Shown piece by piece: positions 8,434-17,562 of a stretch of 64,000 bases of DNA. Every line of letters starts with the position of its first letter. Position 1 is the stretch's first letter. This DNA is from Salinisphaera hydrothermalis C41B8. GTDB lineage: Bacteria > Pseudomonadota > Gammaproteobacteria > Nevskiales > Salinisphaeraceae. The DNA lies in the NCBI RefSeq assembly GCF_000732535.1, contig NZ_APNK01000012.1, forward strand, positions 30,548 through 94,547, written 5' to 3'. The translations under genes were made by a program, and so were the position numbers. The notes under the pieces were generated by a model, which was given only the letters and a program-made list of their open reading frames with translations, was not told where the DNA came from and searched no databases.

Positions 8434-9648
8434 ATGGACTGGACGCCCTCCCGCGAAGACTTCAACCACTACATGCTGCCCAACTACAACCCGCAGGCCG
8501 TCGTGCCGGTCCGCGGCGAAGGCAGTCGCCTGTGGGATCAGGACGGCGAGGAATACATCGACTTCGCCGGCGGCATCGCGGTCAATGCGCTCGGCCATTG
8601 CCACCCGGCTCTGGTCGAGGCGCTGACCACGCAGGGCCAACAGCTCTGGCATCTGTCAAACGTCTATACCAACGAGCCGGCTCTGCGCCTAGCCCGGACC
8701 CTGGTCGAGTCGACCTTTGCCGACAAGGTCTTCTTTTCCAATTCCGGCGGCGAGGCCAACGAGGCCGCGCTGAAGCTGGCGCGCCGTTATGCCCACGACA
8801 AGTTCGGCGCACACAAGGACCGGATCGTGTCCTTCCGGCGTTCCTTCCACGGCCGGACCTGGTTCACCGTCTCGGTCGGCGGGCAGGAGAAATACACCCA
8901 GGGCTTCGGCCCGGTGCCCGGCGGCATCGTCCACGGCGAATACAACAACCTGGAATCGGCGCGCGAACTGGTTGATGCCAACACTTGCGCCATCATGGTC
9001 GAGCCGGTCCAGGGCGAAGGCGGGGTCACCCCGGGCGATCCGGCGTTCCTGGCCGGGCTGCGTCAGCTGGCCGACGAATACGATGCGTTGCTGATCTTCG
9101 ACGAAGTGCAGTGTGGCGTCGGCCGCACCGGCGAGCTGTATGCCTATATGGGTTATGGCGTCACGCCCGACATCCTCACCAGCGCCAAGGCGCTCGGCGG
9201 CGGCTTCCCGATCGGCGCCATGCTGACCACCGACAAGGTGGCCGAGGTGTTCGTGGTCGGCACGCACGGCTCCACCTACGGCGGTAATCCGCTCGCCTGT
9301 GCGGTAGCGCTGGCAGCCGTCGAGACCATCGGCCGGCCGGACGTGCTGGCCGGCGTCGCGCAACGCGCCGAGATCTTTCGCGAGGAACTCGAGCGGATCA
9401 ATGCCAAGTACGATTGCTTCGCCGACATCCGCGGCAAGGGCCTGTTGATCGGCGCCGAATTCAACGAGCGTTACCACGAACAGGGCCGCGCGACGCTGGC
9501 CGCCGCCATCAAGCAGGGTCTGATGCTGCTGGCGGCCGGGCCGAACGTGCTGCGCTTCGCGCCGTCGCTGATCATTCCCGAGGACGATATCCGCGAAGGC
9601 ATGGCCAAGCTGGACGCGGCCATCGGCACGCTCGACCTCACGTCCTAG
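8434..9648 (+). CDS. astC: succinylornithine transaminase
   Basis: 404 residues, class III PLP-dependent aminotransferase. Visible landmarks: [37 protein letters not shown] (PLP-ring Asp) and [15 protein letters not shown] with the Schiff-base Lys. Sequence alone does not separate AstC from ArgD acetylornithine transaminase; position as first gene before aruF-aruG-astD-astB makes AstC the better call. It converts succinylornithine to succinylglutamate semialdehyde. The ATG at 8434 starts the conserved N-terminus; a start at 8365 would add a low-complexity basic leader. Confidence 0.87.
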   Translation: MDWTPSREDFNHYMLPNYNPQAVVPVRGEGSRLWDQDGEEYIDFAGGIAVNALGHCHPALVEALTTQGQQLWHLSNVYTNEPALRLARTLVESTFADKVFFSNSGGEANEAALKLARRYAHDKFGAHKDRIVSFRRSFHGRTWFTVSVGGQEKYTQGFGPVPGGIVHGEYNNLESARELVDANTCAIMVEPVQGEGGVTPGDPAFLAGLRQLADEYDALLIFDEVQCGVGRTGELYAYMGYGVTPDILTSAKALGGGFPIGAMLTTDKVAEVFVVGTHGSTYGGNPLACAVALAAVETIGRPDVLAGVAQRAEIFREELERINAKYDCFADIRGKGLLIGAEFNERYHEQGRATLAAAIKQGLMLLAAGPNVLRFAPSLIIPEDDIREGMAKLDAAIGTLDLTS

Positions 9649-9653
9649 CCCTC

Positions 9654-10712
9654 ATGCTCATCGTCCGCCCCGGCCACCCGGATGATCTCGAGGCGTTGAT
9701 GGCGCTGGCCACCAACGCCGTGCCCGCGCTGACCAATTTTCCGGCCCACCGCGAGCGTCTCGGCGAGCGGCTCGAGGCCTCGCGCCATGCGCTATCCGAG
9801 TCGATCGCGTCGCCCGGCAGCGAGGTCTATACCTTCGTGCTGGAAGACCATGCCGGCGAGGCGCCGCGCGTGGTCGGCACGGCCAGTATTCGGGCTCGGG
9901 CCGGCGCGCGCGAGGCTTACTACACCTGGCGCCGCGAGATGCTGATCCATGCCTCGCAGCAGCTCGATGTGCGCCGCGAGGTCTCGATCCTGTCGCTGTC
10001 GCACGAGCTGTCGGAATCGTCTCTGCTGTGCGCGTTCTCGCTCGACCCCGCCTATCGTGGCGGCCCGGGCGAGCGCCTGCTGCGCCGGGCGCGCCTGCTG
10101 TTCGTGGCCCAGCATCCCGAACGTTTCATGGCCAACCTGGCCGTGGCCATGCCCGGCCATCTGGACGAGGCCGGGTTGTCGCCGTTCTGGGAATCGGTCG
10201 GCCGGCATTTCTTCGTCCGGGATTTCGGCGAGATCAACGAAATCGCCGGTATTCACTCCAAGAGCTTCATCGCCGAAGTCATGCCGCCGTTTCCGCTCTA
10301 CGAGCCGCTGCTGACCGAGACCGGCCGCGCCGCGATCGGCTCGATCCACATCGCCCACCGCCGTGCCGCGGCCGACCTCACCGACGAAGGCTTTGCCCCC
10401 TCGCGGCATGTCGATCTGTTTGACGGCGGCCTGTTGTTCGAGGCGCCCTTCGAACGGCTGCATTCGGTCCGCAATAACCGCTGGCATCCGATACTGGTCG
10501 ACAACCGCGTTCACAACGCCGAGCACGGCGGCGCCCTGCTCGCGAATCAGGAAACCTCGGCCTTCCGCTGCATCGCGGCGCCACACGCACTCACCGCAAC
10601 CGGCCAGCTGCGCCTCGCCCCGGCCGGCGCGGACCAGCTCAATCTGGATACCGGACGCGCCGTACTCGCCGTTGCCCTGCCGGAACTCGACGCGGAGGCC
10701 GCCGTATGCTGA
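9654..10712 (+). CDS. aruF: arginine/ornithine N-succinyltransferase, alpha subunit
   Basis: 352 residues, AstA family. It transfers succinyl from succinyl-CoA to the alpha-amino group of arginine, the first AST step. Family landmarks include an N-terminal IVRPGHPDDLEALMALA region (GNAT-like), LSHELSESSLLC, and GLSPFWESVGRHFF. It starts 5 bp after astC and its end overlaps the next gene by 7 bp, implying one transcript and coupling. With the adjacent paralogue it should form the heteromeric enzyme described in Pseudomonas, unlike the single AstA of Escherichia coli. Confidence 0.92.
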   Translation: MLIVRPGHPDDLEALMALATNAVPALTNFPAHRERLGERLEASRHALSESIASPGSEVYTFVLEDHAGEAPRVVGTASIRARAGAREAYYTWRREMLIHASQQLDVRREVSILSLSHELSESSLLCAFSLDPAYRGGPGERLLRRARLLFVAQHPERFMANLAVAMPGHLDEAGLSPFWESVGRHFFVRDFGEINEIAGIHSKSFIAEVMPPFPLYEPLLTETGRAAIGSIHIAHRRAAADLTDEGFAPSRHVDLFDGGLLFEAPFERLHSVRNNRWHPILVDNRVHNAEHGGALLANQETSAFRCIAAPHALTATGQLRLAPAGADQLNLDTGRAVLAVALPELDAEAAVC

Positions 10713-11761
10713 TTCGCCCGATCGAGACCGGCGATCTCGATGCCCTGCATGCCATCGCCATCGAAACCGGCGCCGGCTTTACGTCGCTGCCCGACAACCG
10801 CGATTTTCTGGCCCAGCACATCGCCGAAACCCGCGCGGCCTTCGACAAACCGGCCGACGACCCGAGCCTGGCGACCGACCCGGATCTGTATTTCTTCGTG
10901 CTCGAAGACGACAGCCTGGGCGATGCGCCGGTGGCCGAGCGCATCGCCGGTTGCTGCGCGATCGAGGCCCGCGTTGGCCTGGACGCCCCGTTCTATAACT
11001 ATCGCGTCGGCCGACTCGCCCAGGCCTCCAAGCAGCTCGATCTCAACCGGGTGATCGATACGCTGTTTCTGTCGTCCGACCACACCGGCGATGCCGAGGT
11101 CTGTTCGCTGTATCTGCGCCCGGCCTGGCGCACCCAGGGCCATCGCAACGGCACCTTGTTGTCGCGCGTGCGCTGGCTGTTCATGGCCGCCTATCGCGCG
11201 CGCTTCCCCGAGCGGGTGCTCGCCGAGATGCGCGGTCGATTCGACGATGCCGACGTCAATCCGTTCTGGCAGGCGCTGGGCCAGCACTTCTTCCCGATCG
11301 ACTTCCGCGACGCCGACCGGCTCACCGGCCTCGGTCAGAAATCGTTCATCGGCGAACTGATGCCGCGCTACCCCATCTGCACCGCGATGCTGCCGCAAGC
11401 CGCCCGCGACTGCATCGGCGCGGTTCACAAGCAGACCAAGCCGGCGCTGGCCATGCTCAACGCCCAAGGCCTGCGCTTCGAGGGTTATATCGATATCTTC
11501 GATGCCGGGCCGACGGTCGAGGCTTATCTCGACGACGTCCGCGCCGTGCGTCATTCGCACGAAGTCGAGGTGAAGATCGATAGCCAGGCCCCAACGCCGT
11601 CGGCGCCCGTCACCCTCGCGGCTACCACCGGGCGCTGCGCGGATTTCCGCGCCGGCTGGGTCGGGCGGGCGCCCGATGAGAATCGCATCGTGCTGCATCC
11701 CGATGAGGCCGCGCGGCTGGGCGTCGACGATGGGGCGCGATTGCGTGTGCTGGACGATTGA
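10706..11761 (+). CDS. aruG: arginine N-succinyltransferase, beta subunit
   Basis: 351 residues, paralogous to the upstream alpha subunit and nearly the same length. Shared features are the N-terminal LIRPIETGDLDALHAIA, DVNPFWQALGQHFF, and the GQKSFIGELMPRYPI block. The ATG lies within the tail of aruF, with a 7-bp overlap. It is followed by 741 bp without a gene, filled largely by a structured repeat, before the rest of the ast genes. Which of the two paralogues is alpha or beta is assigned by order. Confidence 0.9.
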   Translation: MLIRPIETGDLDALHAIAIETGAGFTSLPDNRDFLAQHIAETRAAFDKPADDPSLATDPDLYFFVLEDDSLGDAPVAERIAGCCAIEARVGLDAPFYNYRVGRLAQASKQLDLNRVIDTLFLSSDHTGDAEVCSLYLRPAWRTQGHRNGTLLSRVRWLFMAAYRARFPERVLAEMRGRFDDADVNPFWQALGQHFFPIDFRDADRLTGLGQKSFIGELMPRYPICTAMLPQAARDCIGAVHKQTKPALAMLNAQGLRFEGYIDIFDAGPTVEAYLDDVRAVRHSHEVEVKIDSQAPTPSAPVTLAATTGRCADFRAGWVGRAPDENRIVLHPDEAARLGVDDGARLRVLDD

Positions 11762-11836
11762 TTGCAGCGGCTGATATGCGCGCTCCGCTCACGGCCAACG
11801 CAACCTATAACAGGCCACTGAGCCTTCGATCGCTCT

Positions 11837-12340
11837 GGGGTTTCGCGCTAATGCGCGAGCCACTTTTATTTGCTTGCCCAAATAAAAGTAGCCAAAACAA
11901 AAGGCACCCGCATCGGCGCCGGCTTTGCCGGTCCACTCCGATGCTCGTGGCGACGGGATGCGGCCAGAACTCACGTCGCTTTGGCGACGCTCAGACAGGC
12001 TGGCCGCACCGGCGCAGTGCGCCGGACACCCGCCGCCGCTGCGCGTCTCCGTCGCCTCAGACGGGAGGTAATACAAACCCATCTTCCACGCATAGCGGGT
12101 ACACCGACGTATGGCGGGCCCCCGCTGTATTGGGTTCCCTTGCGGAGCGCCGAGCAGCGGAGTCGAGACGGGATGAAGCAGCCGGCTGTCTGAGCGTAGC
12201 GAGTTCCGGCTGCGCCCGGCTCGGCGAGCAGCACAGGGCATCGATGCGTAGCATCGACGCGCAGATAGGGTGTCTTTTTCTTTGGTTACTTTCGTTTGGA
12301 CAAGCAAACGAAAGTGACTCGCACAGCAGTGCGAAACCCC
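11837..12340. repeat. 504-bp structured intergenic element with 73-bp inverted ends
   Basis: The left end (11837-11909) and right end (12268-12340) are inverted copies; by eye about 59 of 73 bases match. Each end folds into two hairpins, and differences between ends are often compensatory: CGCGC/GCGCG at the left is CGCAC/GTGCG at the right, and CTTTTATTTG with CAAATAAAAG becomes CTTTCGTTTG with CAAACGAAAG. The interior is also stem-rich: CGCCGAGC 12148-12155 with GCTCGGCG 12219-12226, GCAGCCGG 12178-12185 with CCGGCTGC 12206-12213, and TCGATGC-gta-GCATCGA 12241-12257. No credible protein is encoded. It fills most of the 741-bp gap between aruG and astD. It could be a non-autonomous mobile repeat, a structured RNA, or both. 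Confidence 0.75.
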
Positions 12341-12502
12341 AAGCCAAATCCATCGCACAAGTATTGCCAGGCGCCATCACGCGAAAGCATCGGAGCGTTG
12401 CCTGGCAAATAGCGAGATCAAGCCACGCCCTCACCGGCTGCAAACCACTGCACGCCGGGCGCATTCATAATCCAATGACCGCCTGACCCAACCGGAGCCA
12501 CC

Positions 12503-13999
12503 ATGCCACTCCAAGCCAAACAACAACTCTTCATCGACGGCACCTGGCAAGCCGGTAACGGCGTGGCCATGGAAAAGCACGATCCGATCGCCGGTCAGAC
12601 GCTTTGGCAGGCCCAGGCCGCCGACGCCGATCAAGTCGACACCGCCATCGCCGCGGCGCGTGCGGCCTTCCCGGACTGGGCCCGCCGGCCCTTCGAGCAA
12701 CGCGCGGCGATCGTCGAAGCTTTCGGCAAGCAGCTCGAGGCGCACAAGGAAGAACTGGCCGTCTCGATCGCCCGCGAAACCGGCAAGCCGCTGTGGGAAG
12801 CCCGTACCGAAGTCGGCGCAATGATCGGCAAGATCGCGATCTCCCAGACCGCCTATCACGAACGCACCGGCGAACGCGCCAAGGACATCCCCGGCGGACG
12901 CGCCGTGCTGCGCCATCGCCCGCATGGCGTGCTGGCCGTATTCGGGCCCTATAACTTCCCCGGCCATCTGCCAAATGGCCATATCGTGCCGGCCCTGCTG
13001 GCCGGCAACACGGTGGTGTTCAAGCCCAGCGAACTCACGCCGGCCACCGCCGACCTGACGCTACAGTGCTGGCAAGCCGCGGGCCTGCCGGCCGGCGTGA
13101 TCAATCTGGTGCAGGGCGAAAAAACGGTCGGCCAGGCCCTGGCCGGCAGCGACGGAATCGACGGCCTGCTGTTCACCGGCTCGGCGGCCACCGGCAAGTC
13201 GCTGCACAAGCAGTTCGGCGGCCGGGTCGACAAAATCCTGGCGCTGGAGCTGGGCGGCAACAACCCGCTGGTCGTCGCTGACGACGGCTACGACATCCCC
13301 GCAGCCGTGCTGACCATCATCCAGTCGGCCTTCATTTCCGGCGGCCAGCGCTGTACTTGCGCCCGCCGCCTGCTCGTGCCCGAGGGCGCGGCCGGCGATG
13401 CGCTGATCGACGCGTTGGTCACCGCGCTCGGCGATCTACACGTCGGCGACCCGATGGACGAAAGCAACCCGCCCTTCTACGGCGGCTTGGCCACGCCCGC
13501 CGCCGCCGAAACAATCGTCGCCGCACAGAACGAACTCGAAGCTCGCGGCGCGACCGTGCGCGTTCGCAGCGCTATCCTGCAGGATGGCACCAGTCTGCTG
13601 TCGCCCGGACTGATCGATGTCACCGGTATCGAAACCGCCGATGTGGAACACTTCGGCCCGCTACTGACGATCCGTCGCACGACCAACTGGGACGATGCCG
13701 TCGCAGAAGCGAACAACACCGCCTACGGCCTGTCAGCCGGCCTGATCGGCGGCGACGCCGCGCTCTGGGAGGACTTCCGCCTGCGCATCCGCGCCGGCAT
13801 CGTCAACTGGAACCGCCAGACCACGGGCGCGGCCTCGGATGCTCCCTTTGGCGGCATCGGCGACTCGGGCAACCATCGCCCCAGCGCCTACTACGCGGCC
13901 GACTACTGCGCTTGGCCAATGGCGTCGATGGAGTCTGAGACCGTCGCGCTGCCGGAGAATCTGCCGCACGGCGTGAACCTGACGGGCATCCAGCCATGA
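12503..13999 (+). CDS. astD: succinylglutamate semialdehyde dehydrogenase
   Basis: 498 residues, aldehyde dehydrogenase fold. It oxidises N-succinylglutamate semialdehyde with NAD to succinylglutamate. Landmarks: PYNFPGHLPNGHIVPALLAG, FKPSELTP, the cofactor loop FTGSAATGKSLH, general base Glu in LELGGNNP, and nucleophile Cys in SGGQRCTCARRL. The PYNFPGHLPNGH stretch is typical of AstD among ALDH families. Its stop overlaps astB by four bases (ATGA). Confidence 0.95.
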   Translation: MPLQAKQQLFIDGTWQAGNGVAMEKHDPIAGQTLWQAQAADADQVDTAIAAARAAFPDWARRPFEQRAAIVEAFGKQLEAHKEELAVSIARETGKPLWEARTEVGAMIGKIAISQTAYHERTGERAKDIPGGRAVLRHRPHGVLAVFGPYNFPGHLPNGHIVPALLAGNTVVFKPSELTPATADLTLQCWQAAGLPAGVINLVQGEKTVGQALAGSDGIDGLLFTGSAATGKSLHKQFGGRVDKILALELGGNNPLVVADDGYDIPAAVLTIIQSAFISGGQRCTCARRLLVPEGAAGDALIDALVTALGDLHVGDPMDESNPPFYGGLATPAAAETIVAAQNELEARGATVRVRSAILQDGTSLLSPGLIDVTGIETADVEHFGPLLTIRRTTNWDDAVAEANNTAYGLSAGLIGGDAALWEDFRLRIRAGIVNWNRQTTGAASDAPFGGIGDSGNHRPSAYYAADYCAWPMASMESETVALPENLPHGVNLTGIQP

Positions 14000-15375
14000 T
14001 CCATTTCGAGCCCGATGCCACCCGCGAGATCAATTTCGACGGTCTGGTCGGCCCGACCCACAACTACAGCGGCCTGGCGCACGGCAATATCGCCTCGGCC
14101 AGCCATCGCGGCCTGGTATCCAATCCGCGCGAGGCTGCCCTGCAAGGGCTGGCCAAGATGAAGGCGCTGCACGACGCTGGTTTCGCCCAGGGCGTGCTGC
14201 CACCCCAACCGCGCCCGGCGATCGAGATGCTCGACCGGCTCGGTTTCACCGGCACGCCGAGCCAGAAACTGGCCGCGGCATGGGCCGCGGATCCGGCGAT
14301 CGTCCGTGCGATCTCGTCGGCAGCCGCGATGTGGACCGCCAATGCGGCCACTATCACCCCGTCGCCGGACGCGGCCGACGGGCGCGTACACTTCACGGCC
14401 GCCAATCTACAGTCGAGTTTTCATCGCGCGATCGAGGCCCCGACCACGGCCGCCGCGCTCGGCGCGATCTTCGCGGACGAATCCTGCTTCGTACACCACC
14501 AGGCGCTGCCGGCCACGCCCGCATTCTCCGATGAAGGCGCAGCCAACCATACCCGCCTGTGTTCGACCTACGATGCGCCCGGTGTGCATCTGTTCGTCTA
14601 CGGGCGCGAGGGACTGGATCGCGGCCATGCCAAGCCGACTGGATCGAAGCGCTTCACTGCCCGCCAGACGCTGGAAGCCAGCCAGGCCGTGGCACGCCAG
14701 CACGGGCTTAAGGCCGTACAATGCGTGTTCGCCCGCCAGAGCGCGACGGCGATCGATGCCGGCGTATTCCACAACGATGTGATTGCAGTCGGCAACGGGC
14801 CGGTCCTGCTCTACCACGAGACCGCTTTTGCCGATGAAGACACGGTACTGGCCGAACTTCGCGAGAAGATGGGCGCGCGCGGTGCTCGGCTGATTCCGGT
14901 GCGCGTGGCAAGCGAGGCTGTCTCGCTCGCCGACGCGGTCGCGACCTATCTGTTCAACTCCCAGCTGCTAACCCGTGCCGACGGCTCGATGGTCGTGATC
15001 GTGCCCGCGGAATGCGAGCGCAACCCGGCGGTCGCCGCCGAGCTGGGCCGGATCGTGGCCGATCCGGCCAACCCGATCGCCGAATACCGCGCCTACGACG
15101 TCAAACAGAGCATGGACAACGGCGGCGGCCCGGCCTGCCTGCGCCTGCGCGTGGTGCTCACGGCCGCCGAACGCGCCGCCATGAACCCGGGCGTGCTGTT
15201 CGACGATGCCCTGCACGACAAACTCGGGGCCTGGGTCGAGCGCCATTATCGCGATCGGCTGGCTGTAGATGATTTAGCCGATCCAGCACTCATCGATGAA
15301 ACGCAGACGGCGCTTGACGAACTGACCCGCCTGCTCAAGCTCGGTTCGATTTATGCATTTCAAAGCGCGGGCTGA
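13996..15375 (+). CDS. astB: N-succinylarginine dihydrolase
   Basis: 459 residues, the usual AstB length. Hydrolyses succinylarginine to succinylornithine, CO2 and two NH3. The guanidino-modifying (pentein) fold is indicated by the N-terminal FDGLVGPTHNYSGLAHGN, the central VFHNDVIAVGN with the catalytic His, and the C-terminal SMDNGGGPACLRLRV carrying the nucleophilic Cys. It overlaps astD (ATGA) and ends the cluster; astE does not follow and is found instead at 27593-28669. Confidence 0.95.
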   Translation: MIHFEPDATREINFDGLVGPTHNYSGLAHGNIASASHRGLVSNPREAALQGLAKMKALHDAGFAQGVLPPQPRPAIEMLDRLGFTGTPSQKLAAAWAADPAIVRAISSAAAMWTANAATITPSPDAADGRVHFTAANLQSSFHRAIEAPTTAAALGAIFADESCFVHHQALPATPAFSDEGAANHTRLCSTYDAPGVHLFVYGREGLDRGHAKPTGSKRFTARQTLEASQAVARQHGLKAVQCVFARQSATAIDAGVFHNDVIAVGNGPVLLYHETAFADEDTVLAELREKMGARGARLIPVRVASEAVSLADAVATYLFNSQLLTRADGSMVVIVPAECERNPAVAAELGRIVADPANPIAEYRAYDVKQSMDNGGGPACLRLRVVLTAAERAAMNPGVLFDDALHDKLGAWVERHYRDRLAVDDLADPALIDETQTALDELTRLLKLGSIYAFQSAG

Positions 15376-15442
15376 CATGAACACATTCGAACTCATGGGA
15401 AATTTCCCTCATTCTCGTGCACACAGCGAACAAGAAAACGGA

Positions 15443-16321
15443 TCAATCAACCAAGAAATCGAGCGCCTCGGCAAGTAGCGTTTCCGGGGCTTCTTCCGCG
15501 AGATAATGACCGCAATCGATTGCGTGACCGTCTACTTGGTGGGCGCATGATCGCCATAAAGTCAGTGGATCGAACAATGATTCGATGACGCCGTGTTTGC
15601 CCCAGAGAATACGCAAAGGACATTTCACTTTTCTGCCCTGCTGACGATCGTCTCGGTCGTGTACCAGATCAATGCTATACGCGGCTCTATAGTCTTCGCA
15701 CATTCCATGCGCCGTACCCGGGCAGGCCAATGCCTGTCGATAGGCGGCCAGCGCCTCATCTGCAAAAGGCGCCAGACCGGCATGGCGATTGCCCATGACG
15801 CCATCGATATACGCCGTTGGATTAGCCTCAATCAATTGTTCGGGAAACGGAAATGGCTGGATGAGAAAAAACCAGTGGAAGTAGGCCGCCGCAAATTGCC
15901 GATCGGTCTGCTCATACATATCAAGCGTCGGCGCAATATCGAGAAACATGGCCCGCTCGACCGCGGACGCGTGATCCACGCACATACGGTGACCAACCCG
16001 CGCGCCTCGATCGTGTGCCAACAATTTGAATTGAGGAAAGCCGAGCGACGCCATCGCCGCGACCTGATCCGCCGCCATGGTGCGCTTGCTGTAATTGCTG
16101 TGGTTCGGTGTCCCACGGGGTTTGCTCGAGCTGCCATAACCGCGCAGATCGGTCGCGACGACGGTAAAATGCGCCGCCAGCCGGTCGGCAATGCGATGCC
16201 AGATCACGTGCGTTTGCGGATGACCATGAAGTAAAAGCAACCCGGGGCCATGGCCGCCGATCCGCCCGTGAATCCGGACGTCTCCAACATCGACATCGAA
16301 TGTTTCAAAAAGCTCAAACAT
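15443..16321 (-). CDS. fluoroacetate/haloacetate dehalogenase-like hydrolase
   Basis: 292 residues, alpha/beta-hydrolase fold. Several features are specific to haloacetate dehalogenases of the FAcD/RPA1163 type: HGHPQTHVIWH at the oxyanion site, the nucleophile motif HDRGAR (Asp plus the two carboxylate-binding Arg), the FHWFFLIQP stretch with the His-Trp pair of the halide pocket, DYRAAYSIDLVHDR, and catalytic His in CGHYLAEE. These support C-F or C-Cl cleavage giving glycolate; epoxide hydrolase or another ester activity cannot be excluded. It is the most distal gene of a minus-strand run below an ArsR-like regulator gene; a 150-bp gap separates it from the PanE-like gene. Confidence 0.8.
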   Translation of the reverse strand: MFELFETFDVDVGDVRIHGRIGGHGPGLLLLHGHPQTHVIWHRIADRLAAHFTVVATDLRGYGSSSKPRGTPNHSNYSKRTMAADQVAAMASLGFPQFKLLAHDRGARVGHRMCVDHASAVERAMFLDIAPTLDMYEQTDRQFAAAYFHWFFLIQPFPFPEQLIEANPTAYIDGVMGNRHAGLAPFADEALAAYRQALACPGTAHGMCEDYRAAYSIDLVHDRDDRQQGRKVKCPLRILWGKHGVIESLFDPLTLWRSCAHQVDGHAIDCGHYLAEEAPETLLAEALDFLVD

Positions 16322-16471
16322 CGGAACGGTCTTCTATGTGACGAAGTATTTCCGAATCAGGGCCGAAATGATTGAACGTTCCAGATCTAACCATTCGCCC
16401 CAACTATTTCGTGACTCGAAGATGCTTCGACCATTGCGACAAAATCAGCCATTGTCAGATGCGAAGGGCCG

Positions 16472-17416
16472 TTACCCGCCTGATTCGGCCCGCTGCGACG
16501 GGGCGCCATCGGTGTACAGCGCCAGGATATCGGCGACGGCTTGGTTGCGAGGCGTGGCGATTCCGAGTTTGTGGCCATAATCTGCGACTGCGCCCGACAA
16601 CCAGGGCAGCTCCAAGCGGTTGCCATTGGCGAGGTCGTACGCCATTGAGGCGCGCATGTCGCCAGGCAGGCCATCGCAGAAAGCCAGCCGGTCCGTTGCG
16701 AAATCCTCGGGCAAGTCGATATCGCGGGCCCGCCCTACGGCAACGACTTCATTCATGAGGTCGTAAAGAAACGAGCGCGTCTGCCTGTTTTCGCGGATCG
16801 GCCCTATCGGCTGACGCATGACGGCCGTCGCGCCTGAAAGGCCGGTCAGAAACACGAATTTCTGCCAAAGTTCCGATTCGATGTCGGCACAGATTTCCGC
16901 CTCGATACCGGCCTCGTCGCAGGCCGCCTTCAGGGCTTTGACACGTTCCGATTCACGCCCGTCGAATTCGCCGAATTTCAGACTCTGCAACGCGTTATGG
17001 TGACGAATAACCCCCGGCGCCTCGATCGTCGCGGAAATAAAGGCGATCCCGCCGAGAAGAGACGCTTCGGGCAGTTCCCGCCGCAAGACATCGTATTGCG
17101 TTACCCCGTTCTGAAACGACGCGATGGCCGTCCCCTGATTCGCACGCGCTCGAAGCGCCCGCACGGCCTCTTCGGTGGACCAGAGCTTGACCGCGATCAT
17201 CACCAAATCGAGATCCGGCGCATCGTCTATATCTTCGACGGCGGTGAACGTGTCGATCTCAAGATCGCCGCGCGGACTATGTAGGACCAGGCCGTCTTTT
17301 TGCAACGCAGCCAAATGGGCGCCACGCGCCACGAACGTGACGTCATGGCCGGCGGCGGCCCATCGCGCGCCAAAATAGCCTCCCACGCCGCCCGCGCCGA
17401 AAATTCCGATTCGCAT
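16472..17416 (-). CDS. ketopantoate reductase (PanE/ApbA) family oxidoreductase
   Basis: 314 residues. Rossmann nucleotide-binding motif GIFGAGGVGGYFGARWAAAGHDV at the N-terminus (residues 3-25), SFQNGV in the middle, catalytic Lys in ELWQKFVFL, and the C-terminal helical domain with NRLELPWLSGAV. The family reduces 2-keto acids such as ketopantoate with NADPH. Its location in a catabolic run, away from other pantothenate genes, suggests a role on a different 2-oxo or 2-hydroxy acid, but this is inference. The start has CAGGAGA upstream. Confidence 0.82.
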   Translation of the reverse strand: MRIGIFGAGGVGGYFGARWAAAGHDVTFVARGAHLAALQKDGLVLHSPRGDLEIDTFTAVEDIDDAPDLDLVMIAVKLWSTEEAVRALRARANQGTAIASFQNGVTQYDVLRRELPEASLLGGIAFISATIEAPGVIRHHNALQSLKFGEFDGRESERVKALKAACDEAGIEAEICADIESELWQKFVFLTGLSGATAVMRQPIGPIRENRQTRSFLYDLMNEVVAVGRARDIDLPEDFATDRLAFCDGLPGDMRASMAYDLANGNRLELPWLSGAVADYGHKLGIATPRNQAVADILALYTDGAPSQRAESGG

Positions 17417-17562
17417 GTTTGGAGTTCTCCTGGCAGATGTATCAAATTCAAGACCTACGAACGCTCAATGTTTCCCACTGATCCGCACCGGTGTTTGCGA
17501 ACTATGCTCATGTATCTCACCCATTGATAAAAGCGTAGGACGCACCGCCATAATTCGTATGT

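Noticed and set aside
11758..12486. 242-codon frame and several shorter frames across the aruG-astD gap
   Set aside because: They fall in a structured repeat with inverted ends, have several overlapping alternatives on both strands and resemble no protein family.
15397..15408. GGGAAATTTCCC palindrome after astB
   Set aside because: Too short and without a T-run to call a terminator; no adjacent regulator suggests an operator.
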